Shown here: piece after piece, positions 13,775 to 22,308 of the stretch
How positions within the stretch are numbered: position 1 is the stretch's first letter
Layout of the letters: each line of letters opens with the position of its first letter
Assembly: GCA_019423755.1 (NCBI GenBank)
Contig: JAHZAU010000024.1
Location: 1 to 31,479, forward strand
From: Oscillospiraceae bacterium
Lineage (GTDB): Bacteria > Bacillota > Clostridia > Oscillospirales > Ruminococcaceae
Direction of reading: 5' to 3'
DNA length: 31,479 bases
Notes under the pieces: generated by a model
Told to the model about the DNA's origin: nothing
The model's input: the letters and a program-made list of their open reading frames with translations, nothing else
The model's database searches: none
Translations under genes and position numbers: made by a program

Positions 13775-15367
13775 ATGGCGGCAAAACAGATCACCCTGCT
13801 GGACTCCACCCTGCGCGACGGCGCCCAGGCGGAGGATATCAGCTTTTCGGTCCGGGACAAGCTGGCGATAGCCCGCCTGCTGGACGAGCTGGGCGTGCCC
13901 TGCATCGAGGCGGGCAACCCCGGCTCCAACCCCAAAGACCTGGAGTTTTTTGCCCGGATTCACCAGGAGCCGCTGCGCCAGGCCAAGCTCTGCGCCTTTG
14001 GCAGCACCTGCCGCCGGGGCACCCAGGCCAAGGATGACCCCAACCTGGCCTCCCTGCTGGAAGCGAAAACCCCCATGGTCAGCATCTTCGGCAAGGCGTG
14101 GGACTTCCATGTGACCGAGATCCTCCACGCCACCCTGGAAGAAAACCTGCGGATGATCGAGGACTCCATCCGCTTCCTCAAAAGCCAGGGCAAAGAGGTG
14201 GTGTTCGACGCCGAGCACTTCTTTGACGGCTACAAAAATAACCCCGCCTACGCCATGCAGACGGTGCTCACCGCCCAGCGGGCCGGGGCCGACAGCGTCT
14301 GCCTCTGCGAGACCAACGGCGGCGCTTTCCCCGACGAGGTTTCCACCATCGTGCGCCAGGTATGCAAGGAACTGACGGTGCCGGTGGGCATCCACACCCA
14401 CGACGACGGCGGTATGGCGGTGGCCAACAGCATCATGGCGGTAAAGGCCGGGGCCACTCAGATCCAGGGCACCATGATCGGCTTTGGCGAGCGCTGCGGC
14501 AACGCCAACCTGTCCGCCATCTTGGCAAACCTGCAGCTCAAGCGGGGCTACCGGTGCATCCCGCCGGAAAATCTCCCCCGCCTGCTGGAAACCTGCCGGG
14601 CCATCGCCGAGGTGTCCAACCTGCGGCTCAACAAGCGGATGCCCTATGTGGGCAAAAGCGCCTTCGCCCACAAGGGCGGTATGCACATCGACGGGGTGGC
14701 CAAGGCGCCCTGCTCTTTTGAGCACATCGACCCGGAAGCGGTGGGCAACGCCCGGCGGTTTTTGGTGTCGGAGGTGGCGGGACGTTCCACCCTGCTGGGC
14801 ACCATCCAGAAGCTGGACCCGACGGTAGAGCGGGAGTCCCCGGTGGTGGGACGCATCATCTCGAAAGTCAAGGAGATGGAGCACGACGGCTACCAGTTCG
14901 AGGGGGCGGACGCCACCCTGGAGCTGCTTATGCGCCGGGAGCTGGGGATGACCCCGGAGTTCTTCCGGCTGGAAAACTTCAAGACCATCGGCGAGCAGCA
15001 GTTCGGCCAGGAGCACACCGTCTCTTCTGCTATGGTGAAGGTGTTCGTGGACGGCGAGGAGGAGATCACCGCCGCCGAGGGAAACGGTCCGGTCAACGCC
15101 CTGGACGGCGCGCTGCGTAAGGCTCTGGAACGCTTCTACCCCCAGCTGCGGGGCTGCCACCTGATCGATTACAAGGTCCGCGTGCTGGACGGCAACGACC
15201 GCACCGGGTCGCGGGTCCGCGTCCTCATCGACACCACCGACGGCCGGGACATCTGGTCCACCGTGGGGGTGTCCTGCGACATTATCGAGGCCAGCCTCAT
15301 CGCCCTGGCGGATGCGGTGGAGTACAAGCTCATCCACTCCGCTTCCCCCAAGGCCGCCGAAGCATAA
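13775..15367 (+). CDS. cimA: (R)-citramalate synthase
   Basis: 530 aa. The HMGL-like TIM barrel opens with LLDSTLRDGAQAEDISF and carries the divalent-metal motif GIHTHDDGGMAVANS plus the GFGERCGNANL signature. The C-terminal 150 residues are the LeuA-type dimer/regulatory domain. It condenses acetyl-CoA with pyruvate to citramalate, the first step of threonine-independent isoleucine synthesis. The length and the sequence around AFAHKGGMHIDGVAK favour the CimA group over LeuA or homocitrate synthase. The ATG at 13775 has AAAGGA 12 nt upstream; the frame is open further upstream but that part contains the promoter. It stands alone, between the divergent GlnK-like gene and a convergent carbonic anhydrase gene. 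Confidence 0.92.
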   Translation: MAAKQITLLDSTLRDGAQAEDISFSVRDKLAIARLLDELGVPCIEAGNPGSNPKDLEFFARIHQEPLRQAKLCAFGSTCRRGTQAKDDPNLASLLEAKTPMVSIFGKAWDFHVTEILHATLEENLRMIEDSIRFLKSQGKEVVFDAEHFFDGYKNNPAYAMQTVLTAQRAGADSVCLCETNGGAFPDEVSTIVRQVCKELTVPVGIHTHDDGGMAVANSIMAVKAGATQIQGTMIGFGERCGNANLSAILANLQLKRGYRCIPPENLPRLLETCRAIAEVSNLRLNKRMPYVGKSAFAHKGGMHIDGVAKAPCSFEHIDPEAVGNARRFLVSEVAGRSTLLGTIQKLDPTVERESPVVGRIISKVKEMEHDGYQFEGADATLELLMRRELGMTPEFFRLENFKTIGEQQFGQEHTVSSAMVKVFVDGEEEITAAEGNGPVNALDGALRKALERFYPQLRGCHLIDYKVRVLDGNDRTGSRVRVLIDTTDGRDIWSTVGVSCDIIEASLIALADAVEYKLIHSASPKAAEA

Positions 15368-15376
15368 CCGAAACCA

Positions 15377-15412
15377 AACAGGCCCATCCCCGCAAAAGGG
15401 GATGGGCCTGTT
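15377..15412. terminator. Bidirectional hairpin between convergent genes
   Basis: AACAGGCCCATCCCC and GGGGATGGGCCTGTT form a perfect 15-bp stem with a 6-nt loop. On the minus strand it is followed by TGGTTT; on the plus strand the T-run is poor. It probably serves both cimA and the carbonic anhydrase gene. Confidence 0.7.
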
Positions 15413-15446
15413 GTCATAGTGGGTAGAATGTAGTAAAATGAAGCTA

Positions 15447-15953
15447 TCAGCGGCCGCCGTGCAGCTGGCTCAGGTGACGGTATTCCGCCGCGGCCTGGCG
15501 GTTGGATTCGATCTCCTCCGGGCGCAGGAGGCGCACCACCTTGGCGGGGCTGCCCAGCACCAGGCTTTCGTCCGGGACGACGGTGTTTTGGGTCACCAGG
15601 GCGCCGGCGGCGACGATGCAGCGGCGGCCGATCTTGGCGCCGTTGAGCAGGATAGCCCCCATGCCGATAAGGCACTCCTCCCCGATGGTGCAGGAGTGGA
15701 GGATGGCGCCATGGCCGACGGTCACGTCCCGCTCCAGGACGCAGGGCAGGCCGGGGTCGGCGTGCAGGACGCAGTTGTCCTGGATGTTGCTGCCCGGGCC
15801 GATGTGGATGGCTTCCATATCGCCCCGCAGGACGGCGCCGTACCAGACGCTGCTGCCCTCCTCCAGCACCACCTGGCCGCAGAGGGTGGCGTTGGGCGCC
15901 ACAAAGGCGGCGGCTTCGGTCTGGGGCAGGGCGTTTTTCAAAGGAACGTTCAT
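15447..15953 (-). CDS. Gamma-carbonic anhydrase-like hexapeptide protein
   Basis: 168 aa left-handed beta-helix protein of the YrdA/PaaY/gamma-CA type, made of hexapeptide repeats such as the NATLCGQVVLEEGSSVWYG region. Candidate zinc His residues lie in NCVLHAD and VGHGAILHS, in the spacing expected for a trimeric gamma-CA site. C-terminal helices follow SPAKVVR. Reversible CO2 hydration is possible, but many members have no proven activity. It is divergent from ogt with about 90 nt between. GAAAGGAAG precedes the ATG with a rather long spacer. Confidence 0.88.
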   Translation of the reverse strand: MNVPLKNALPQTEAAAFVAPNATLCGQVVLEEGSSVWYGAVLRGDMEAIHIGPGSNIQDNCVLHADPGLPCVLERDVTVGHGAILHSCTIGEECLIGMGAILLNGAKIGRRCIVAAGALVTQNTVVPDESLVLGSPAKVVRLLRPEEIESNRQAAAEYRHLSQLHGGR

Positions 15954-16046
15954 ACCAAAGACACTTCCTTTCTATAAAATAAGGTTCGGATCTATGATAC
16001 CACCCGGCGGGGCAGATGTCCACCGCCGGAGAGGGGAGGAGCTTGC

Positions 16047-16544
16047 ATGAAGCAGACGGCTTATTTTCGCACCTCGCTGGGGATGATCTCCCTGACCGAG
16101 GAGGACGGCTACCTGGTCCAGCTGGACCTGCACCCCCAGGGGGACCCGTCCCCGGCCCGGACCACCCCGCTTTTGGAGGAAGGGGCCCGGCAGCTGCGGG
16201 AGTACCTGGCCGGGGAGCGGCGGACCTTCGACCTGCCGCTGCGCCAGCCGGGGACGCCCTTCCAGCAGAAGGTGTGGCAGGCGCTGGCGGACATCCCTTA
16301 CGGGGAGGTGCGCAGCTACGGGCAGATCGCTGCAGCCATCGGCCGTCCCAAGGCCTGCCGGGCGGTGGGCGGCGCCAACCATCAAAACCAGCTGCCCATC
16401 TTCCTGCCCTGTCACCGGGTGGTGGGGGCCGACGGCAGTCTCACCGGTTACGGCGGGGGTCTGGCCATCAAAAAGGCCCTGTTGGAGCTGGAACGAAATA
16501 CATTGGAAAACGAGCGGCCGGGTGCCGCTTCCAAGGAGGAATAA
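16047..16544 (+). CDS. ogt: Methylated-DNA--protein-cysteine methyltransferase
   Basis: 165 aa. The active-site motif LPCHRVVGADGSLTGYGGG carries the acceptor Cys; the N-terminal RNase H-like domain starts at KQTAYFRTSLGMISL, and FQQKVWQALADIPYGEVRSY is the helix-turn-helix side. It repairs O6-alkylguanine by irreversible transfer to Cys in the cytosol. The ATG follows GGGGAGGAG at normal distance. The next gene, for a secreted protein, starts 3 nt after its stop, so the two share an mRNA, an odd pairing with no obvious functional link. Confidence 0.93.
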   Translation: MKQTAYFRTSLGMISLTEEDGYLVQLDLHPQGDPSPARTTPLLEEGARQLREYLAGERRTFDLPLRQPGTPFQQKVWQALADIPYGEVRSYGQIAAAIGRPKACRAVGGANHQNQLPIFLPCHRVVGADGSLTGYGGGLAIKKALLELERNTLENERPGAASKEE

Positions 16545-16547
16545 CGG

Positions 16548-18212
16548 ATGAAAAAACATGGGATGGGGCTGTTGGCGGCGGGGATGCTGCTGCTGGCGGC
16601 GTCCAGTTTGACGGTATTTGCGGCGGAGGAGGCCCTGGTGCCCGGGGCCAGCGCCGTGGTCGGGGAAAGCACGGTCATCGGTGAGAGCCAGAGCCAAAAC
16701 AGTGCCCGGGTACAGGAGCTGCTGGGCAAGGCAAAGCCCTGGGACGGCAAGGACCTAACTGGTAAGGGCGTCTGGGCCTTGACCGGGGACGTGACCCTCA
16801 CCCAAAACTGCACGGTAGGCAAGGACGCCATCCTGCTGGTGCCCGCTGACTACCGGCTGACGGCAGCGGGCGGGACTCTGACCTGCCAGGGCGAGATCGC
16901 CGGACAGATGGTGGTAAACGGCGGCAGCGTGCAGAACAGCGGCACCCTGGAACGGGCCGCCGTGCTGGACGGTACCTTAGAAAACCGCGGCCAGCTGCAG
17001 GAGCTGCTCCTGGCGGGCGGCCAGGCCAAAAACCACCCCGAAGCCCGCATCCAGGACCTGGCGGCGGACGGCGGCAAACTGCAAAATGACGGCGTGCTCA
17101 TCAGCGGGCAGCTTTCGGGCAGCACCGCTTTTGTCAACGGCTCCAGAGCCATCTGCCGGCAGCTGTACCAAGACGGCGGCAGCTGTACCATCGAGGCGGA
17201 CTCCATCGCCTGGGAGCTGCAGCAGCAGGGCGGCAGCTGCGCCAACGCCGGTCTAGTGGAAAACTGGACGGTGTCCGGCGGCGAGGCGCTCAACAGCAGC
17301 GTCGTGCAGAAGATGCAGCTGGAAGGCGGCGTGCTGCAGAACCGCCGTACCATCGAGGGCCTTTCCCTGCTGGGCGGCACCCTTCAGAACCGCGGGACGC
17401 TGACCGGGGCGGTGGAGCTTTCCGGCGGCGTGCTGGAAAACTGGGAGAAGGGCAGCGCCGACCTGGTGCGCCAGAAGGACGGCCAGCTTTCCAACAACGG
17501 CCGCATCGGACGGCTGCAGTGCCAGGGCGGCCAGGCGGACAACGGCCTTACCGGTAAGATGGAGCAGGTGGAGCTGGACGGCGGCCAGCTGCGCAACATC
17601 GGCGCGGTGGATCAGATGATCCAGACCGGCGGCGAGCTGAGCAACGGCGCCCGCATCCAGAAGTTGGAGCAGAACGGCGGCGCGTCCTATAATCTTTCCG
17701 CGGACCTGGACGGCTGTATCGATTCCCTGTGGCTGTCCGGCGGACGGATGGACAACCAGGGCCGCGTTGGGGAGGCAGCGATCTCCGGTCAGGGGCAGCT
17801 GTATAACCGCGAAGGCGGCGGCAACATCCGTCAGGTGGTGCTCAAAAACACCGGCAGCTTCCAAAACAGCGGCCAGGTGCAGTCGGTGACCAACCTGATG
17901 GGGGAGGAGCTTTCCTTGCTTACGGTGGGGCAGGTGTCCCCGCAGATCGGTACCGTTACCGTCCAGGCCGAGCGCCGGGACGCTGCGGGCCGCTATGTGG
18001 CCCACGGACGGCTGGTGGAACTGACCGCCCAGGCCGCCGACGGCTGGGTGTTTGAACGCTGGAGCGTCAGCGGGGTGGAGGTCGCCTCCGAGACCGACCA
18101 TTCCACCACCTTCCTCATGCCGGAGGGCGCGGTGGACGTCCAGGCGGTGTTCGTGCCCGAACCGCCGAAAAACCCGGTGACCGAGTCCGACCAGACGGCC
18201 ATCCCGGCTTAA
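16548..18212 (+). CDS. Secreted solenoid-repeat protein with C-terminal InlB-like repeat
   Basis: 554 aa. A signal peptide (1-27, LLAAGMLLLAASSLTVFA) is followed by about 19 imperfect repeats (residues about 127-454) of 15-19 residues, pattern x-L-x-N-x-G-x4-h-x-h-x-G-G (for example TLQNRGTL, VLENWEKG, QLSNNGRI). This suggests a beta-solenoid. Residues about 460-540 resemble the divergent InlB B-repeat family (VELTAQAADGWVFERWSVSG, then TFLMPEGAVDVQAVF). There is no LPXTG, SLH or lipobox anchor, so it is probably released or loosely surface-bound. Function unknown; adhesion or glycan contact would be a guess. It is co-transcribed with ogt. Confidence 0.8.
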   Translation: MKKHGMGLLAAGMLLLAASSLTVFAAEEALVPGASAVVGESTVIGESQSQNSARVQELLGKAKPWDGKDLTGKGVWALTGDVTLTQNCTVGKDAILLVPADYRLTAAGGTLTCQGEIAGQMVVNGGSVQNSGTLERAAVLDGTLENRGQLQELLLAGGQAKNHPEARIQDLAADGGKLQNDGVLISGQLSGSTAFVNGSRAICRQLYQDGGSCTIEADSIAWELQQQGGSCANAGLVENWTVSGGEALNSSVVQKMQLEGGVLQNRRTIEGLSLLGGTLQNRGTLTGAVELSGGVLENWEKGSADLVRQKDGQLSNNGRIGRLQCQGGQADNGLTGKMEQVELDGGQLRNIGAVDQMIQTGGELSNGARIQKLEQNGGASYNLSADLDGCIDSLWLSGGRMDNQGRVGEAAISGQGQLYNREGGGNIRQVVLKNTGSFQNSGQVQSVTNLMGEELSLLTVGQVSPQIGTVTVQAERRDAAGRYVAHGRLVELTAQAADGWVFERWSVSGVEVASETDHSTTFLMPEGAVDVQAVFVPEPPKNPVTESDQTAIPA

Positions 18213-18236
18213 AAGAATAGATCAAAACAAAAAAAC

Positions 18237-18269
18237 AGCGCCCCCTCCCGGAAAACGGGAAGGGGCGCT
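18237..18269. terminator. Bidirectional terminator
   Basis: AGCGCCCC and GGGGCGCT are extended by CCCG and CGGG around GAAAA. The minus strand is followed by GTTTTTTTG, fitting the end of sdaAA; the plus strand is followed by TTGTTG. Confidence 0.82.
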
Positions 18270-18283
18270 TTGTTGCGTGCCGG

Positions 18284-19189
18284 TTACTGGCAGAGGCCGC
18301 AGGACGCGCAGCCGCCGGTGCAGCCGCCGTAGATCTTTTCCTTATAAGCTTGGCCGGTGGGGGTAGCAGCCACACCGCCGAGAGCGGTCTCCCGCAGGGC
18401 AGCCGGCAGGGCCTTGCCCACCCGGTACATGGCTTCCACCACCTCGTCGAAGGGGATCTCGCTGATGAGGCCCGCCAGCACCATGTCGGCAGAGATCAGC
18501 GCGTTGGAGACGCCGGAAGCGTTGCGCTTGTGGCAGGGCATCTCCACAAGGCCGGCCACCGGGTCGCACACCAGGCCCATGATGTTCTGGATGGCGATGG
18601 CAGCAGCGTCGAAGCACTGGCGGGGGGAGCCGCCGCGCATCTGTACCACGGCAGCGGCAGCCATACCGGCAGCAGCGCCGCATTCCGCCTGGCAGCCGCC
18701 TTCGGCGCCGGAGACGGTAGCTTTTTTGCAGATGATCTGGCCCACGCCCGAAGCGGTGGCCAAAGCTTCCAGCACTTCGGCGTGGGGGATGGAGTAATCC
18801 TCCTCCACCGCCAGGATGCTGCCGGGCAGGATGCCGCAGGCGCCGGCGGTGGGAGCCGCCACGATCAGGCCCATGGAGCTGTTAACCTCCAGGCAGGAGA
18901 CGGCGTAGGCCGCGCCCTTCATGAGGGTGGGGCCGCAGATGGGGGAGCGGTTCACGTACTGCCAGAGCTTCATAGCTTCGCCGCCGGTGCAGCCGCTCAG
19001 GGAGCGGACCTCTTTTTCCAGCGCCTGATGGGCGCAGTCTTTCATGATCTGGTAGCGGTGTTCCAGCATATCCAGGATGGTTTCCCGGCTGATTTCGGAA
19101 AGTTCGACTTCATTTTCGATGACCAGGTCGCTGAGGCGGCGTTCGGTGCCTTCCAGCTGCTGGAGCATTTCTTCTGCGGATGCGTACAT
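18284..19189 (-). CDS. sdaAA: L-serine dehydratase, iron-sulfur-dependent, alpha subunit
   Basis: 301 aa. With the beta subunit it converts L-serine to pyruvate and ammonia using an oxygen-labile [4Fe-4S] cluster. Family motifs are present: SSSM-type NSSMGLIVAAPTAGACG, the cluster cysteines in GAEGGCQAECG, and VCDPVAGLVEMPCHKRNASG. The protein ends in a Cys-rich tail, GGCTGGCASCGLCQ, beyond the usual GVAATPTG end. It follows sdaAB after a 30-nt gap in the same operon, with its own AAAGGAAGG site. A terminator lies right after the stop. Confidence 0.94.
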   Translation of the reverse strand: MYASAEEMLQQLEGTERRLSDLVIENEVELSEISRETILDMLEHRYQIMKDCAHQALEKEVRSLSGCTGGEAMKLWQYVNRSPICGPTLMKGAAYAVSCLEVNSSMGLIVAAPTAGACGILPGSILAVEEDYSIPHAEVLEALATASGVGQIICKKATVSGAEGGCQAECGAAAGMAAAAVVQMRGGSPRQCFDAAAIAIQNIMGLVCDPVAGLVEMPCHKRNASGVSNALISADMVLAGLISEIPFDEVVEAMYRVGKALPAALRETALGGVAATPTGQAYKEKIYGGCTGGCASCGLCQ

Positions 19190-19219
19190 GTGGGTTCCTT
19201 CCTTTCTATGAGCCGGGGG

Positions 19220-19888
19220 CTAGATAAATTTGTCCATGGTCACCACGTTGGTGATGTAGTCCAGGTGGGAAAGCAGCGACTTGACCTCCGGGGAGATGGG
19301 GTTGTCGGTCTCAATCATGGTGGTGGCGGCTTTGCCCTTGTTTTCGCGGGAGTGCAGCACGGTGACGATGTTTACCTTGTTGTCCGCCAGGATGCGGGTG
19401 ATGTTGCTGATGATGCCCAGACGGTCCAGATGGGTGATGACCAGGGAGGGGAACTTGCCGGAGAAGTTGGCGGGGATGTCGTTGATCTCCACCAGCTGGA
19501 TGTTGCCGCCGCCGATGGAGGAGCCCATGAGGGTGTTTTTGCTGCCGTCGGCGCAGGTGGCGACGATGCGGACGGTGTTGGGGTGGACGTCTCCCAGGTC
19601 GGCGCCCTCAAAGTGGACGCTGACGCCCTTCTCCCGGGCGATGTCCAGGGAGTCCTTGATCTTGGGGTCGCAGGCGTCCATGCCCAGGATGCCGGCCACC
19701 AGGGCGCGGTCGGTGCCGTGGCCGGAGAGGGTCAGGTGGAAGGACCCGTGCAGGTAGAATTTGACGTCGGTGATGTTGGGACCGGCGATCATATACATGG
19801 CTTTGCCGATGCGCTGGGCCCCGGCGGTGTGGGAACTGGACGGCCCGATCATAATGGGCCCCAGGATATCGAACATGCTGATATTCAT
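19220..19888 (-). CDS. sdaAB: L-serine dehydratase, iron-sulfur-dependent, beta subunit
   Basis: 222 aa. The N-terminal domain begins FDILGPIMIGPSSSHTAGA, the serine dehydratase beta signature. A C-terminal ACT domain (about 148-222, PSLVITHLDRLGIISNITRI) may bind an effector amino acid. It is the first gene of the sdaAB-sdaAA operon. AAGGAG lies 12 nt before the ATG, and TATACT (19950-19955, minus) is a candidate -10. The role is catabolic use of serine in an anaerobe. Confidence 0.94.
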   Translation of the reverse strand: MNISMFDILGPIMIGPSSSHTAGAQRIGKAMYMIAGPNITDVKFYLHGSFHLTLSGHGTDRALVAGILGMDACDPKIKDSLDIAREKGVSVHFEGADLGDVHPNTVRIVATCADGSKNTLMGSSIGGGNIQLVEINDIPANFSGKFPSLVITHLDRLGIISNITRILADNKVNIVTVLHSRENKGKAATTMIETDNPISPEVKSLLSHLDYITNVVTMDKFI

Positions 19889-19987
19889 AGGACGACGCTC
19901 CTTTTTGACAGGTTGAGGCGGCCCGCGGACGGACCGGCTTTCACCCTTCAGTATACCACGTTTGGCCCGGGCAGTCTATGGCAGCGG

Positions 19988-20017
19988 TTGCGGCCCGGGG
20001 GGAAAATGTGCTATATT
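19988..20017 (+). promoter_or_regulatory. Candidate promoter of the QueG-like operon
   Basis: TTGCGG (19988-19993), an 18-nt spacer, then TATATT (20012-20017), about 35 nt before the GTG start at 20052. Confidence 0.55.
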
Positions 20018-20051
20018 GTAAGCCAAGAATCCACAAAAAGGAGGGGTCTGT

Positions 20052-20903
20052 GTGGAAAAGACCGAGGCTGACCGCCTGGTGAGGAAACTGCTGGAAAAAC
20101 ATCTGCCGGCGGAGTTTGGTATCGCGCCCTACGAGGCGGCGCTGCCGCTGCTGCCCTGTGCCGGACAGCGGCGTATCCCGCCCGGGGCGGTGTCCATCCT
20201 CTGCGGACTGTTCCCCTACTACACCGGCGCGTGGCCCCAGCGTAACATCTCCCGGTACGCTATGGTCACCGATTACCATCAGACCGCCGGGAGCATCCTG
20301 GAAGGTTGCTGCCAGGCGCTGCGGGAGCAGTTCCCGGAAAACCGCTTCGAGCCCTTTGTGGACAATTCCCCCATCCGGGAGGTAGCGGCGGCGCGGCTGG
20401 CCGGGCTGGGGGTCGTGGGGCAGCACGGGCTGCTCATCACCCCCGGTTACGGCTGCTACACCTTCATCGGGGAGATCGTCACCGACCTGGCGCTTTGCTA
20501 TGACGCGCCCAGCGAGGGGGAGTGCCTGAATTGCGGGCTTTGCCGCCGGGCTTGCCCCGGCGGGGCGCTGGAAGAGGGCGGCCGGGTGCAGAAGGAGCGC
20601 TGCCGCTCCCACATCACCCAGAAAAAGAAGGCCCTCACCCCTTGGGAGGAGGAACAGATCCGCCAGGGGGGCCTGTGCTGGGGGTGCGACATCTGCACCG
20701 ACGTCTGCCCCATGAACCCGAACCCCCCGCGGCTGACCCCGGTGGCGGAGTTTTTGGCGTCGGCGGTGCCGGTGTGGGACGAGGAGACCGCCTGCCGTTT
20801 GCTGGACAGCCGGGCCTTCAACTACCGGGGGGAGGCGGTCATCCGCCGCAACCTGGCGCTGCTTTCCCAAAGCGGCCCAACCGAGACAAAGGAGGAAGGA
20901 TAA
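20052..20903 (+). CDS. Short QueG-like 4Fe-4S protein
   Basis: 283 aa with a GTG start, AAGGAGG 7 nt upstream. The sequence around PFVDNSPIREVAAARLAGLG, GQHGLLITPGYG and FIGEIVTDL follows epoxyqueuosine reductase QueG. Two ferredoxin-type cluster motifs follow: CLNCGLCRRACP and CWGCDICTDVCP. QueG (about 350-390 aa) makes queuosine from epoxyqueuosine on tRNA using cobalamin and two [4Fe-4S] clusters. This protein is about 100 residues shorter, lacks the C-terminal HEAT-like part, and has Gln where QueG usually has Lys in the GKH region. It may be a related reductase rather than QueG. Its stop overlaps the next start (TAATG), so the two are translationally coupled. Confidence 0.78.
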   Translation: MEKTEADRLVRKLLEKHLPAEFGIAPYEAALPLLPCAGQRRIPPGAVSILCGLFPYYTGAWPQRNISRYAMVTDYHQTAGSILEGCCQALREQFPENRFEPFVDNSPIREVAAARLAGLGVVGQHGLLITPGYGCYTFIGEIVTDLALCYDAPSEGECLNCGLCRRACPGGALEEGGRVQKERCRSHITQKKKALTPWEEEQIRQGGLCWGCDICTDVCPMNPNPPRLTPVAEFLASAVPVWDEETACRLLDSRAFNYRGEAVIRRNLALLSQSGPTETKEEG

Positions 20904-22222
20904 TGCAGACACCGCTGCAGCGGGCATTGGAGGAATACATCCGGGCGGATTGGGCCCGGTTTCATATGCCGGGGCACAAGGGTGCGGCCCTGGAGCCCTT
21001 TGGCGGGCTGATGGCCTACGACGTCACCGAGGTGGAGGGCACCGACAGCCTCTTTGAGGACGACGGCCCCCTTCGGGAGCTGGAAGACTGGTTTACCGAG
21101 CTGTATGGCACCAGCCGCACGGTGCTCAGCGCCGGGGGCTCCACCCTTTGCATCCAGGCGATGCTCAAGCTGGTGGCCCGGCCCGGCGGGGTGGTGCTGG
21201 CCGGGCGCAACATCCACAACGCGGCGGTCAACGCCATGGCCCTGCTGGGGTTGGAGCCGGTTTGGCTCTACCCCCAGCGGGAGGGGGAGCGGCTCATCGG
21301 GCGCATCGCCCCCGAGACCCTGGCCCGGGCGCTGAAGGAACATCCCGACGCCTGCGCCGTCTACCTCACCTCCCCGGACTACTTCGGGGTGATGCAGGAC
21401 CTGCCGGCGCTGTCGGCCCTTTGCCATCAGGCGGGGGTGCCCCTTCTGGTGGATAACGCCCACGGCGCACACCTGAAATTTTTGCAGCCTTCTCTGCACC
21501 CCATGGACCTGGGGGCCGACCTGTGCTGCGACTCCCTGCACAAGACCCTCCCGGCCCTGACCGGCGGGGCGCTGCTGCACTGCCGCCGTCCCCAGTGGGT
21601 GCCGCGGCTTAAGGAGAGCATGACGGTGTTCGGCTCCACCAGCCCGAACTATCTTATCATGCTGTCCTGCGACCGGACGGCGGGCTTTTTGCGGGAGGAC
21701 GGGCCCCGGCGGCTGCAGGAGACGGCAGAGCGCTGCAGCCAGCTGCGGCAGCTGGCCCGGGAACGGGGCTTTTCGGTACCGGAGCACAGCGACCCCATGC
21801 GCCTGACCTTGACTTTAGCGGGTACCCAATTTGATAAGGAAAGCTTCCGCCCCCTGCTGCGGGAGCACGGCATTATGGAAGAATTCCTCAGCGACAGCGG
21901 CTGCGTGCTGCTGCTTTCCCCCTTTAACCGGGAGGAGGACTTTGCCCGGGTGGAGCGGCTGCTGCGGTCGGTGACCGTCGAGCCCCGGCCGGTGACCCCT
22001 TGGCCCATGCTTTACCCCCAAAAGGCCTGCTCGCTGCGGGAAGCGCTGCTGGCCCCGCGGGAGACCCTGCCCATTGAGCAATGCGCCGGACGGGTGGCCG
22101 CGCAGGTGAAATCCCCCTGCCCGCCGGGCATCCCGCTGGTGGTGCCGGGGGAAAGGTTACAAGAAAATGAGATAAAAACCCTAAAAAGCTATGGAATTTA
22201 TACTATGGATGTGATAAAATAA
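20903..22222 (+). CDS. Orn/Lys/Arg decarboxylase family protein (YaaO-like)
   Basis: 439 aa fold-type I PLP enzyme. FHMPGHKGA opens the domain, AGGSTLCIQAML is the cofactor-phosphate region, VDNAHGAH carries the PLP-binding Asp, and DSLHKTLPALTGG contains the Schiff-base Lys. The smaller C-terminal domain runs to the end. YaaO/SpeA-type members decarboxylate arginine, lysine or ornithine; the substrate is not decidable here. It overlaps the preceding gene by one base and sits upstream of darA-holB-ricT as in many Firmicutes, but the usual tmk gene between them is absent. Confidence 0.88.
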   Translation: MQTPLQRALEEYIRADWARFHMPGHKGAALEPFGGLMAYDVTEVEGTDSLFEDDGPLRELEDWFTELYGTSRTVLSAGGSTLCIQAMLKLVARPGGVVLAGRNIHNAAVNAMALLGLEPVWLYPQREGERLIGRIAPETLARALKEHPDACAVYLTSPDYFGVMQDLPALSALCHQAGVPLLVDNAHGAHLKFLQPSLHPMDLGADLCCDSLHKTLPALTGGALLHCRRPQWVPRLKESMTVFGSTSPNYLIMLSCDRTAGFLREDGPRRLQETAERCSQLRQLARERGFSVPEHSDPMRLTLTLAGTQFDKESFRPLLREHGIMEEFLSDSGCVLLLSPFNREEDFARVERLLRSVTVEPRPVTPWPMLYPQKACSLREALLAPRETLPIEQCAGRVAAQVKSPCPPGIPLVVPGERLQENEIKTLKSYGIYTMDVIK

Positions 22223-22308
22223 AGTATAACATCCCGGGCAGACGGGGTGTCACCCAGAAACGGGAGCGGCAGGCATCCGCCTGAAAGGCCCCATAGGAGG
22301 TATGGTTT

